NCBI GenBank assembly: GCA_905250075.1
Contig: CAJNOP010000277.1
Span: forward strand, 172,504-236,503
DNA from: Rotaria sp. Silwood1
Lineage: Eukaryota > Rotifera > Eurotatoria > Philodinida > Philodinidae
Length of the DNA stretch: 64,000 bases
Reading direction: 5' to 3'
The notes beneath the pieces are model-generated. The model was not told the origin of the DNA. It did not search any database and worked only from the letters and a program-made list of their open reading frames with translations. A program made the position numbers and the translations under genes. Shown here piece after piece: positions 1-12,434 of the stretch; the first letter of the stretch is position 1; the number at the start of each line of letters is the position of its first letter.

Positions 1-1791
1 ATTACATCGAAACTAGAAGCTTCTCTGAACGTCTGGAAGCGAATACGAAAAAATAAAATAAAACGAATCATACATATCAAAAGAGACGAATGTGTTAAAA
101 TCGTCGGTAATAGCAATTCATGTCATGATTAGGTGAATACATTTTGGAAAGGTTACATATGGTAAACAATTCCATATTGAAAGAATAAATCGACACCAAG
201 AATTGTCAACTAAAGAAATAAATAATCGTTTGGCACGACAATCAGTACGAAATAGGATTGTGAGTCAACCATTGCATTTGTAATTTATCACTTAGTTGTA
301 TGGATAGATTGTTTATGTGTGTTGTCATCGATAACTTTGTGCTGCAAATGAACTGAGTATTGTAGAATCGAAATATATATATATACACATCGTGTCATTG
401 GATATCTATTGATATATGCAATACATATTTCCAAAATATTCTTCTCACATATGGATGATCTACTATTCAATCGACAGATGGCTATCATAACGATGTGTAT
501 AGTGTCGATGATTCTTCAATGTAAGTCTTTTTATAGTTGAACAAAAATAACGATACAAGAAAAACGTTTTGATTTAACATTGAAATAATCGTCTTCGATC
601 AGAGAACTACGAGAATTGTTTAGTTAGAGTGAAGAAGTACTAGTACGAATGGAATAATGTTACATTAGGATTCCTTACATCATCAATCGCATCATTTACA
701 TACACAATTAGAAGAGAGAAAGATGAGAATAACAGGAAGATTAATCATGAGAGAAAAAAGATAGATCGATTTTGTTACAAATATTTGTAATAGAAGAAAT
801 ATTCGAACTAATATTCATCATTTTCTTTTATCGAGACATTAAATTTTCAAAATAGTCAATTGTTAGAGAGATATGTTCTAAAAAATTCAATCTCCTTGAA
901 AATTTAATATCTCAATAAAATAAGATTCTTTTCGAATGAAATTTCTAGAACATTCTTTCAATTATTAGAACTATCTATAGATAAAATTCTGTGTCGAAAA
1001 GACTTTCTTATCAGTTCAATATAATCTAAAACGAAGGGTATCAATTCGAGTGATTCTCTGATAAGAAAACTCGCACTTCATGAAGTCAATTATAACTTCT
1101 TGGGAGAAAGATCGCAAGAGTGCAACTACTTTTAGTTATACTAATATATCCTATTGATCAGTAAAATATCGATTTCAACAAAATGAGACACGTCGTACAT
1201 TTTCAACTAATCATTTAATATTGAAATTGATGAAATAACTTGAAAATCATTTTTTAAGACTAGAATAAATTCTAAGCTCCTAATACTTATACTAATTCTC
1301 ACTATAACATTAATACAATGATGACAAACTAAACTTATAGATAACCATCAAATAATTCAAGCCCATAGATCTTCTCTACAAAGTGACGATACTTGTGATA
1401 GAAATTTAGACGCTTCCTACTCACTGTAATATATTATGATTAATATCTTGCATTAACAATAAGTGAAAATTTATAAACCAAAACATATGTTGATTAATCT
1501 CGCAGAAATCATGTTAACAGTTTTTTACCATAGAATGAGATATTGATTATAATTATCTTTGAAAAAATTTCCATTCCTTTTGATAACTTCTCAATAGCAT
1601 CAACTATTTTAACTTAAAATCGTATGAAATCTCCTTATAGTTAAGAGTTTAGATTTACAAAAAAAAAAAATCCTTTATTCAATTTTCTACTCATCACTTT
1701 GGACAGAAGGTCTATGATTTCTAATCTTGCTTTTTTTTTTAAAGATTCTTTCAATTAAGCATTTAAAATTTCATTTTCCAAAAAATCTTAC
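1..1791. other. Noncoding AT-rich stretch downstream of CNOT1 exon 10
   Basis: No exon-like sequence is visible on either strand, and short open frames lack any family resemblance. It lies 3' of the last recognisable CNOT1 exon, where more than three quarters of that gene should follow. It could be a very long intron running off the window or unrelated sequence after a break. Confidence 0.5.
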
Positions 1792-4176
1792 ATGAAGTTG
1801 TAATAAACCAAGAAAAATCAATTCACCAGAACGTTGAATACCATGTTTAAATATTTCAAGTACAATTGGATATAAACCTGTATCAGCAATACGTAATAAA
1901 CATTCAATTAAATTTAATGAACGCCTAATAAATAAAAAAATTCAAAAAAACAAATATTTTTTTTTATTTTATTTTTTCTTTTACCATGTCCATGTTTCTT
2001 TTGTATCATCAAGTGGATGTTTAAGACAATCAATTAAAACAGGATGTGCTGGATGATCACCAAAACAAAATACATCAGGATAACGAATTGCTTGAGCAAG
2101 CCATGATAACTATAAAATAAATATAAAAATGAATGTGTTAAATTTTTTTTTTATTTTCTAACTTGTCCTTCAACATTATTCCAACGTCCATAAAGTAAAT
2201 CAATATATTGTTCAGTTGATAATGCTCGACGAAGTGCTGTTACAAGTAATATAAGAGCTTGTCGATCACGTACTAAAAATCCTGGATGATCAAATTCTTT
2301 TACAACATCTTTCCAATTTACAGTTGGTACCTAAAAAAAAAAGATTATTTTATAATAAAAAGAAAAATTTATCTTATTTTATACCAAATCATTTATAGCT
2401 ATTACAAATGTATCAACATTCCATGTTTGTGATGAATTTTTATCATTATTTGTTATCATTTCAATACCATTAGAATCCTAAATAATTTCATTTGTAAGTA
2501 ATATAATATTACAAAATAAAAATATCTCTATCTCAATAATTAATTTTTATTTAACAGATATATTAACGATTTGAAATACGAAAAAAATAAATAAATATAA
2601 TTACTAGATGCATTTTCTACTGTAAATTTAAATAGGATTTATTTTTTCAAAATTCAATAATTCGGTAACGAAAAAGTAGATCATTGAAAAACGAGTTTTT
2701 TTTTTAAGTTCAATCTTGCTGAAAATTCCATTATAGATATAATTTAAAGACTTCTTTGAAATTCTTAAGCTTGTTAAGATTTAATTAAATATAAACTTAA
2801 AGGTTTTTAATTCTAGAACTCTATACAATCAAATTTTTCTATTAGAAAATCTTCGCGAATATATTTTCTTTTGTTCTACTATTTATTAATGATAATTATC
2901 TATTTGATTTTTATTTTATTTACATAAATTGTTGTATTTTCAGTAAGGCCTGAATGTGTTTTAATCATTGATGAAAGTATTCGTGCAATTGTTGATGGTT
3001 TTAATTCTTGTAAACCAAAATGAACTAATGCATTTCGACAATGTTCAATTGATGATGTAAAATCATAACCCATTTCAAGAATAACTTCAGATAATATTCC
3101 ATCCATTTGCCACTTAAGAACAAAAAAAAAAAGAATAAATTATTTTTATTTTTTATTTTTCATACTACGGCTGTTGAAAGATTACTAGAATCAGATAATA
3201 TTTGTGTAGATGTGAGATCATTTGAAATAATATTCGATGGATAAAGTATAGGAAGAAGAATTAATAAATTATTATTGCCTATTCGTTCAATTGGATATTC
3301 TAAAAAAACAAGGATATTTAATTAAATATTTTTTTTTTTTGCGATTATAATTATTGAAAAAGAACCTTTTCGAAGTAAATTGAGTAATTGTTCATATTGT
3401 TCAACATTTAGAATTGATGATTCATTAGATACATATTGTCGAATTTGTATTAAAAGTAAATGAAGTACTTCAACAGGTAAATCAATTAAACCTGTTTCTT
3501 TTAAACCATGATCTTTAAAAGAAATAGAAATAAATCGAAAGATATAATGTAATTATATTACCAAATTCAATTATTGTTTGAATAAATTCAGGTAAACATT
3601 TTTGAATATGTTCATGAACTAATATTTGAATTTCTGTATGAATTGAATTTTGTAAAGCAAGAACAAAAATAAGTTCTTGTACATGATTTAATTTTAATAA
3701 TTTACATAATAATGTTAAAAATCCATTTGATGATGATGGAAGTTTAAAAGACTATAACAATAAAAAAGAAAATATTTTGGAATTTTCCTAAAACTTTATT
3801 TTTGTACTTTTTGTGTTATAGCTGTATCAAAAGCATAACAAATTAATGTAATAAAATTTGGTTTTAATATTAATGATGAAATTTCTTGTTGTAAATAATT
3901 TAAATGAATATTATCCGAACGTTTTAATATTGAATTATTTTCTTCAATTGATTGTAAATCAATATAAGTTAATAATGTACGATATAAATGACGTTCAGCT
4001 TCAAATCCATATTCAGTTATGAGCTAGAAAATTATATATATATGAAAAAATATGTTTTCTTTTTATTTATTTACATTTGATATTTCAGTAATAGAATTTT
4101 TGAAATTATTTTTTGATAAACTTTTGATTGTAAATGATATTTGAGCAAGTGCTAAAGAGACTGCATCAAGATTCAT
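1792..4176 (-). CDS. CNOT1: CNOT1 N-terminal part, ten exons, 3' end missing
   Basis: Scaffold of the CCR4-NOT deadenylase complex, which shortens poly(A) tails in the cytoplasm. Exons (descending): 4176-4075, 4023-3808, 3751-3562, 3512-3366, 3299-3169, 3112-2924, 2477-2385, 2330-2163, 2109-1985, 1924-1792. They join in frame into 498 codons. The start MNLDAVSLALAQIS is nearly the vertebrate CNOT1 start, and later matches include CRNALVHFGLQE, ARILSSMIKTHSGL, EFDHPGF and SLNLIECLLRIA. This is the N-terminal region that in animals docks CNOT10-CNOT11. All introns are GT-AG; most are 40-80 nt, one (2478-2923) is 446 nt. The last exon ends at a good donor (GTAAGA), but no further exon is visible in the remaining 1.79 kb; reading through the donor gives a stop at 1771-1773. 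Vertebrate CNOT1 has about 2,370 residues, so this is either a gene with an unusually long intron continuing outside the window or a truncated copy. Confidence 0.9.
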
Positions 4177-6865
4177 TGTTTAAAATACGGCAAAAAAAAA
4201 GCCGAACACAAGATGATATTTCTATTGAAATAAAAAAGGTTTTAATATTATTCGATAGTATTATATATATTGATAAATTACTAAAATGTCTAGAGATGAT
4301 CTATGTAGTTGAATTAATAAATAATAATAAACAAATATAATTAGTGTTATGTATGATAATATGATGGATTATAAGTAAATAAAATAGGAAGTCCACTATT
4401 CGTGTTATAATTTAATCATTCTTTATTACGCTTGCGCAATTGGTTGGAAATATGATTGACTAATTATTTTTTGCAATATGATAATATTACCATCATGTAG
4501 CATTAAATATTGATTTATTCTTTAAGTAATAAATTATATTTTTTTTTTTATTAAATAGAACTTATAGTATTATTAATAAAATATATTATTCAATTTTGTT
4601 TACGAAAGATGTCACTCGAACACATCAAATCTGATATAAAACTTTGACCTTCTTCTTTTTTAATATCACATCTGACAATTTGATCATATACAAATTGGTT
4701 AAATCAAAAGAAATAACTTCCGTTGAGTATTAGGTACACATAATTCAGAGTTTTTAGTATTGATATTTTGCCCATAAAGTAGAATCCTATTAGATTAGAA
4801 AAAATTACAATTACGGAGTTGTGATTTATAATCATTTGCTCACATACAAGTCTTATAAGACATATAGTAAGCTAAATGTCGCAGTTACTACTAACACTTC
4901 TTTCTTAATATACTATTCATAACTCGGAATGATATACCGGTTACAACAAATAATTGCAATTAGATCAATCGTACGTTAAAAAAATTCTATTTTATATTTC
5001 AATAATTTAATTTTGAAGAATTTTGCCGGATAAAATGATCACTCTACATTTAAAAAGTTACCTACATTGTTTTGTAGAACACATTCGTGGTGTATTGATT
5101 GGTGTATAGTAAGTATTATTTTTATCAATTTAATATATTTCCAAAACAATCTATATAAAATTTTGTTTAAGATTACTTTAATAGAATTTTGTCTAATTTT
5201 CTATTTAGAGGTTTTTTCATTGTTCGAAATTCTTGGATATCACTGCTGCAGACACAGATGAGCGAGAGTATAACATCAAACTCTATAATTATACCAATTT
5301 ATTTTCGTCTGAATTGAAGCTAGTTCATCAATGACCAAAAACAGACTAGTGCAAATGTTCTTGTATCCTACTCTAAGGATTCGAACGTAAGAAACTTTTT
5401 TCTTTTACGAAAGACTTATGTATACAGAAAAAAGTTGAAAATCGAAAAATTGATTTTTTAAAGTCATTGATTAGTTAATTTCACTCTGATAGAGTTTGAT
5501 GTGATATAATGTCGGACAAAACTATATCGCTACTTAATAATTCTAAGGTTCTGGCTAACGAAAATAGCTATTGTAAGAATTATTAGATATGCGCAAATGA
5601 GCACTAGACAAAACTCTATTGAACTAATTTAAAGCAAAAAAAAATGATATAGATCAATTTGGAAAGATGCTGACTCATAACATTAAATAAAACTACTCAG
5701 AATTATTTTAATATTCCATAGCTGATATATAGCTTCACAGTATGTTAAAAATGCAACTTTCTATATAAACACTCGATGTGCCACAAGTTATTCTATAACA
5801 TTGACAGCTACAAAAATGACTATTTTGGTTTCATTGTTTATTCACGATCTCAACAGATAACGATTTTTAATGAAAATTTGTGTGTAATCTTAATACTTTA
5901 AATTAATCAATGAAATGTATGCCATCTTATTATGTTTTATTGCTCAATAATTTCAAAAAAAGAAAAAAAAACACCCTAATGGGTAAACAGATCAAGTAAA
6001 AGGTGTTGTTATCTTTCTCACTCTAAGAATTTTTAGATATGTATGATGTGTCAAATCAATATTATATTTATATCGATAAAATTGATTAGCCTTTAAAAGG
6101 TGCTAACATAAATGGATAAGTCGATGAGAGAAATTTGAAAAGATGAAACATAATTTGTTGTAAAACAGTGTGAAATTTTATCACTCTTATTTAATTCAAG
6201 TGAACAATATTTTCTTGTATAAAAATGAATTACCTCATCAAGTAAGCAACAGTAACAAAATCAAAAAGGTTAGAAATTATTTTATGATGGAATAAAAATA
6301 GAGTTAATTTATAATTTCAAAAAGATGAAAATATCAGTATTACATGGATGAAACGTGCTCATATTAGAAGAAACATTAAACAGTGCTTTTCTGATGTGAT
6401 ATGTGTGCATATATATAATTGATTTGATTTATTTCGTGACGGTAAATGAACGTGAGAGATTAATAAGAGAAATATGTAAAAAAAAAACATAATGCTCATT
6501 TATGAATCTTCTTCAATTTCGTCATGGATCGATACACACATATATTGATCGTTTGATCAAGACAGAGATACTAATTGCCATGCTGAGATTATTCTTTGAA
6601 ATTTTAGTTATAAAATCTAGACTAGTTAAGATTTTGATATAGATAAAGTCTCAAATTAGAATTCAAAAATTTCATTTTATTCAAAGAGCAGAGATCTACA
6701 ACAAAAAATTATTGCAATTTCTATATCTAACTGTTAATCTCTGATCGAAGTAATATTTTGTTCATATGTAAGACTCAATGACATTAGACAAAACCCTGAT
6801 AGGATTTCTCTCGATAGATCTGTTTTGTGGTATTATGATCGTTGTATCGAATGTTCGGTTTATAC
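4177..6865. other. Intergenic, no gene seen
   Basis: AT-rich sequence upstream of CNOT1. Several short open frames (for example 5067-5261) have no recognisable motif and biased composition. No RNA gene or clear repeat was found; the CNOT1 promoter must lie just above 4176. Confidence 0.5.
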
Positions 6866-6999
6866 AGGGGTGTCCCGAGGTTGCCAAGATTGGGGAGGGG
6901 AGTGAGATTGTTTTGATAGTTAGTGAGCAAAAAAACTGAAAAAATGTTGAAATTTTGCTGGGGAAAAAAGAAAATTTTTCAACATTGGGGGGGTCACCC
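6866..6999. mobile_element. Small MITE-like element
   Basis: A 134-bp G-rich island begins with CAGGGGTGTCCC and ends with GGGTCACCCCTG, an imperfect terminal inverted repeat, in otherwise AT-rich DNA. TATA stands on both sides. CAGGGGTG ends are common among hAT-type MITEs, but I could not define an 8-bp target duplication. Family assignment is therefore tentative. Confidence 0.5.
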
Positions 7000-7399
7000 C
7001 TGAGCTATACGATTTTATTGAACTTTTATGTACACTTGAAACTTCACTTGCTAATGCATGTACATATATATCTAATTTCTCTTCTTTTTTTTTTTCATTG
7101 GAGAATTATTCTTATTGGTAGTTATTGCTTCTTTTTTTTTATTATAACGAATTGGCAGAGAGTTTCACTGCTCATACTCATTAGGATGCACTCAATAGAG
7201 AAAAGAGGGAAAAATTAGGAACTAATTCTAAGCAGGTATATCTTTTTCGTTTTTTGTAACTTTTATATGCACAAAAAGTCAGAAGAAATAAGAAATTTTG
7301 AAGTATTGTAGTGACTATTGTAATCTATTATAGTAGTTTTTGTTGAATTCGAAAACATTAAGAAAATGATCTATTTAGATAGAAAGAAATTCTTCTTAT

Positions 7400-8896
7400 A
7401 TGTTACCTGTTTTTTTAACAAATCCAAATGCAATATGTTTTCCATTGAATTCTTTGTCTAAAACAGCTATTTCATTAAATAATACAGAAATTGATACTTT
7501 AATAAATATTTATTCACCAATACATTCATTAAATAAAACAACTCGAACATTTTATGATTTATTTAATCTTCAAAATTATCAAATCATTGATCAAGAAAAA
7601 AAACGATCAATAATTACATCAAAACAACGTTTTAATTTTGCTAAATTAGCTGATGAAGTTATTAAAGACAAAGAAGATTTATCGAATTCAGAATTATCAT
7701 TGAATGTTAATCATTTATCAATACCATCACCTCCATCCATTCCAGCTGCAATCACAAGTAGTGTTTCATTACTTTCAGCTACTACTTATTCGTAAGTATT
7801 ATATATAAATGGCTTTCAAAAGAGTTGATGATCAAGATATTTATTGGAAGATTTTTGTTAAAACTGACTGAATTTTGCGAGAAATTATCCCTGACTGCCA
7901 TAAATATTCAAATAGTTATTTGTGTAGACAATATAATTTCCAAAAACAAATTTTTGAGGATGAAAATGAGTGTTAGAACCTTTAAGAATAAGATCTTTGA
8001 AAAGTCACAACTCAAATTCTTCAGTTTTTGGAATCAATGGCCTACGAGGTTTTTTGGCCGAGATACATTCATCTTACCAACAGCACCAAAATCGTTTTGT
8101 CTGCTATTTCGTATAGAAATATCGTTTTGTGCCTTATCTAAGATTGATGTATCTAGATCAAAAAACATCCTAAAAAACTTAAGTTTCAGTTTTTCAGAGA
8201 CCCTTTCTTTGGAAAAACTTGCAATCATTTTTATCGTCTCTATACAAATCACTATTTGAAGTCTAATTTATATTGACGGCAGTGGAAAAAATTGAAAATA
8301 GACTTGAACGATGACACAGTATTTCGTTTTTTTTTTTATTTTTAGTAATAAAACCAGAGAGTTAGACAATGAATCTATATTAGTGACGAATCCGAATGTT
8401 TTATCAAATAACAGTATCGATGATATTAAACAGTAAATACTATTTTTCTATTAAATTTTTTTAAAACTTATTCAATAAATTTTATTAAGTAAAAAAAGAT
8501 CGAAAGAATATATTTGTCAATATTGTAATCGTTGTTTTACAAAATCTTATAACTTATTAATTCATATACGAACACATACTAATGAAAGACCATTTACATG
8601 TGATATATGTTATAAAGCATTTCGACGACAAGATCATTTAAGAGATCATAAGTAAGTTTTATTTTCTTTAATGAATAGAATTTTTTTTAATTTTATTTTC
8701 TTAGATATACTCATTCGAAAAGTAAATAAAAGTTTGTTTTATGAAAAATTGAAATAATATCTTGAAATTTTGTTTTTTCTCTCTCATAGATAAACCATAT
8801 CAATGTTTAGAATGTGGTAAAAGTTTTTGTCAATCTCGAACACTTGCAAATCATAAATCAACTATACATAAACAATTTCCATTTTATTATAATTAA
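7400..8896 (+). CDS. OSR: Odd-skipped related C2H2 zinc-finger transcription factor
   Basis: Nuclear DNA-binding developmental regulator of the odd-skipped/OSR family. Exons 7400-7791, 8346-8432, 8490-8651, 8705-8721 and 8790-8896 join in frame to 254 codons. The signature [20 protein letters not shown] and [15 protein letters not shown] is diagnostic of odd-skipped fingers 1 and 2; [16 protein letters not shown] is finger 3. Zinc ligands: C169/C172/H185/H189, C197/C200/H213/H217, C225/C228/H241/H246. The second histidine of finger 2 is encoded by the 17-nt microexon 8705-8721. The first 160 residues are serine/leucine-rich and unlike anything I recognise. Start chosen at 7400 because it is the first ATG of the open frame; an upstream 5' exon cannot be excluded. 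AATAAA at 8940 follows the stop. The family often has three to five fingers; three is on the short side. Confidence 0.92.
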
Positions 8897-9109
8897 TACA
8901 TATTAATTTGTATTTTTCTTCTTAAAAATTGTTTTATACAATAAATTTCAAAGAAATTTTGTTGAAATAAAAACTAATAATTATGACTTCTTCGGTAGTT
9001 CTAATGCGCTTAAGAAAACAATGTTGAGATATAACAAAATAAAATATTTAAGAAGATTTTTTAGATCTATACGTTCGAGAGAACTCTCAACTTTGCAAAC
9101 TATTGAATA

Positions 9110-9925
9110 TCCTGTTATTGAAGGATTGCTATGACTGTTCTATTTGAGGGTATACATGCGATCTATTGTCATGCAATAGTGAAATGTATTTATTGACGTC
9201 TTGAATATCATCCACGTCTATGAATATTTCTTTTCACTATGAGTAAATTTATGACAGTGATTGTCTGAAATGAGATGAAGATTCGCATGAATAGTCGACA
9301 ACTTATGACGGTTTAACTAATCGGATGTAACAAGATTTTTCGTACATTTTTACATATATGTATATTTCACTATAGGACTATAAAATGGTTCTAACTTTCT
9401 TGTAAACAGATGTAGAATTTTATTCTCTAAATTATTTATCTTAATTGAAAACGATAACATTGAACTCTTTTTTTTTGTAGATTGCATAAGTTGTGATTAT
9501 GTAAATTCTTGAAAGTAATAAATTGATATTTAAAAGATTTAAATTCTTGCTCTTTTCCTACTTAAATCATTCTATCACATATTGTTTCTATTTCAATTAA
9601 GATAAATAATATTGAGAATCAAATTTTGCATCTTTTTATGAAAAAATTTGAACCATTTCATAGTCCTATAGTATGATGTACGTAGATGTAAAAATGTAGG
9701 AAAAAAATCTTGTTACATCCGATTATTTGAACCGTCATAAATTGCCGACTATTTATGCGGATCTTCAACTTCGTGCCAGACATTCACTGTCAAGCAGTCA
9801 AACATACTGGAAAGAAATGTTCATAGGCATATGTGACACTCAAAACGTCAACAAACGCATTTTCCTATATCATGACAAATAATTGCGTTTCAACTCAGCT
9901 ATAATTGGTCTAATATAGGCATATA
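9110..9925. mobile_element. Long-armed foldback element
   Basis: Two inverted arms of roughly 270 bp (about 9110-9385 and 9660-9925) enclose a 270-bp AT-rich loop. They share blocks such as AATCGGATGTAACAAGATTT, facing its complement at 9705-9725, and CTATAGGACTA facing TAGTCCTATAG. Arm identity is about 75-80% by eye, so it is old. No coding sequence remains. It lies between OSR and the receptor pseudogene. Confidence 0.75.
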
Positions 9926-10400
9926 GACATATGTGATGTGCATTTTGAATTTACATGATTTATCTTGAGTGTTGATAAAGAATATGTAACGATAAACTGG
10001 AGAGAATAGCTTACCGCCACTCTCACTAATAATGTTTATTAAACTACTTTCTATCTGCAGAATGTGACTATTTCACATACAACACACATTTATTTAGGAG
10101 TCAGTAGGAAAGAGAAAACGAAGATCAGTCAGAGGTAATATCAATATCGGCACACGATAGTGTATTATTTTAATCATTATCAAAATTGACATTTTTTTAG
10201 ATTGCATACAAATTATACTCGTATTGCACATGAACACATCTCTTTCTCATTCAAGCGAAAAGTGGTCTGTTAATGAGATTTGTTGTACGTCAACTCAGTT
10301 TTTTCACTTTATTGTTGTATATAAATATTCAGTTTTATCATATTATCATTCTTCACATAGCAACTGAGAGATAAGCATTCCAAGGCATACATAATACAAA
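9926..10400 (+). promoter_or_regulatory. Upstream region of receptor pseudogene with TATA box
   Basis: No gene in this stretch. TATATAAATA at about 10317-10327 lies some 75 bp before the receptor ATG at 10401 and would be a plausible core promoter position if transcription starts near 10350. Confidence 0.35.
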
Positions 10401-11379
10401 ATGGCTTCTTTTTCTGTGAACAATACTTTCTACTCAAACTCATCAGATTCGAACTATGGACTCGTATTTCCATTGCGTTTCTGGCTCTTTCTCATATTTG
10501 ACGTATTTGCTGTTTTCTGTTCCGTTTTCGCACTCTACCACTTATTAATAGAACGAAGTTCACGTCAAGCTCTTCACAATCATGCAACAATACTTATACT
10601 TTTGTTCAATCTTATCTATCAACTGATCGATATGCTACTGCATATACAATATTTTAGCACAGGTATTGTACGTCCGACTACACCAGCACTCTGTCTCGCC
10701 TGGTGGTTTATCGACTATGCCTTCTTTTTCATTGATCTTGTTTTGATCATGTGGGCAGCTTTTGAACGGCATATTCTCATTTTTCATACATGGATGGTAG
10801 CTACGCCACGAAAGTGTGTTCTTGTTCACTAACCTCCCATTATTCATGATCGTTTTGTTCATGATGATTTTCTACGGAGTAGCAATTTTTGCGCCACCTT
10901 GCCAGAATACATTTGATTATATGGCGGATCTGTGTGGCATGGCTGGATGCTACGATTCAATACCATCTTTTGGTATGATTAAACGAGTTGGTTTTGCCGT
11001 AGCACCTACATTTTTCATTGCCATCTTCAGCATGGCACTACTCGTACGTGTTATCTGGCAAAAATATCGATTTCATTGGACTGTAGAATGACGAAAGCAG
11101 CGGAAACTAATCATACATATTGTTTCTATATCTTTACTATATTTGTTCTTCGATTTCCCACTCTCAGTCATCGATCTTGTTCGCTTATGTGGTCAACCCG
11201 GTTGGGCTCATGAAATATTACCAACACTCTTCTATTATGCATACTCTCCTATTTTGTTATTACCTATTGTATGTATCGGTTCCTTGCCTGAACTACGGAA
11301 CAAAGTGAAAAAACTCGGTTCACGACGAGGGCGACAAGTAACAACAGCGATGGACCATTCACAAATAGAATTGTCGTAG
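10401..11379 (+). pseudogene. Seven-transmembrane (rhodopsin-like) receptor, broken
   Basis: Resembles the large bdelloid family of class A-like G-protein-coupled receptors. The N terminus carries N-glycosylation sites (NNT, NSS), then hydrophobic segments corresponding to TM1 (after FPLRFW), TM2, TM3 with a FERHILIFH stretch in place of DRY, TM4-TM5 around FMMIFYGVAIFAPPC, and TM6-TM7 ending in SPILLLPIVCIGSLPELRN. A frameshift near 10830 moves the frame by one base: the upstream frame stops at 10830-10832 and the downstream frame takes over. A second lesion is an in-frame TGA at 11089-11091, after which the same frame continues to the stop at 11377-11379. No splice pair of reasonable size removes either lesion (the 18 nt at the TGA are far too short for an intron). 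Either a recent pseudogene, because the rest is well preserved, or two sequencing errors. Confidence 0.72.
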
Positions 11380-12434
11380 CAGCAAAATTTGACATCAATT
11401 ACTCTACTATCATTATACACAGCATTGAAAAATTCTTGAAAAAATTCATTCATTCATACGAAGGTTGAAATTCAAACAAACTGCATGTAGTAAAATTGAG
11501 AAATGAAGCGAATGGAAAGGGTTATGTGCAGTATAATTATATGTGTTTCGTATTTCTGCAATAAAAATATTCACGTTGATTGTTGTGGATGTCAATAGAA
11601 AATGTTTTTCAAGCATTTCTATCACTTATGGAAACTAATATGTATTCAATAGTACATCAAATCTGCGAACACGTACAATCTATCTGTAAAGACTAAGTTT
11701 GAGTGCATGAATCTTCTTTTCACTCACATTCTTGTCATTAGTATTACAAGTTATACTACTGAGATCAATACAAATAGAACCTTATTAACCAATTCGATTT
11801 GGTGCACTTCATTCAATAAGTAGTATTAAAGTTCTCTTATAAATTATTTAGAAAGCATAGTCAAGCTATGTTGTCTTTGCAATCTTAATAACTTCTTTTG
11901 ATAATGAATAATTTTCAAAACTAGTTTACTAGTTGCTATTTGGATAACATAAGAACAAATTCGTTATACATTAGAAAATTTTTGAGCATCTATGTTGATC
12001 TTTCATTTTTTATAAAGACGTAATTTGCATGCAAAATATAAATACGTGAATGCATATCGGATTTTAAGTTGTATAGAACATTTATTTACTAAGAATATTG
12101 AAACTATCTGATTTTTAGTTCATATTATTACAAACATTCTCATAAAATCAATTCTATTCTTGACCAGAGTATAAATTAAAACACTTTTTAAATTTATTTA
12201 ACGTAACAAATGCACTTTAAAAGTCTATTTAATTAGTTATTTCATTATCTGTTTTACTAGAATTCTTGAAATAATATTAGTCATATTATTGAAAGATTTA
12301 ATATAAAAACTTGTTTGATATCTATTCTCTTATGAACTATAAATAACAAATTAAAAATATTTATATTCGATATTGTATCTAATTAGTTGATTTATTTAAT
12401 TACATAAACTGTTTTTAAATTAGAGTATGAAGAA
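11380..12434. other. Intergenic, no gene seen
   Basis: AT-rich DNA between the receptor pseudogene and the 3' end of the minus-strand glycosyltransferase. No RNA gene or repeat recognised. Confidence 0.5.

Noticed and set aside
5380-5400. GGATTCGAAC, resembling a complement of a tRNA T-loop
   Set aside because: No acceptor, D or anticodon stems could be built around it; the same holds for other GATTCGAA strings.
7825-8259. 144-codon plus-strand frame between OSR exons, with a 72-codon frame on the other strand
   Set aside because: Lies inside OSR intron 1 and has no recognisable motif.
11086-11103. GTAGAATGA...GCAG around the receptor stop as an intron
   Set aside because: Only 18 nt, far below the size that can be spliced, even though removal would keep the frame.
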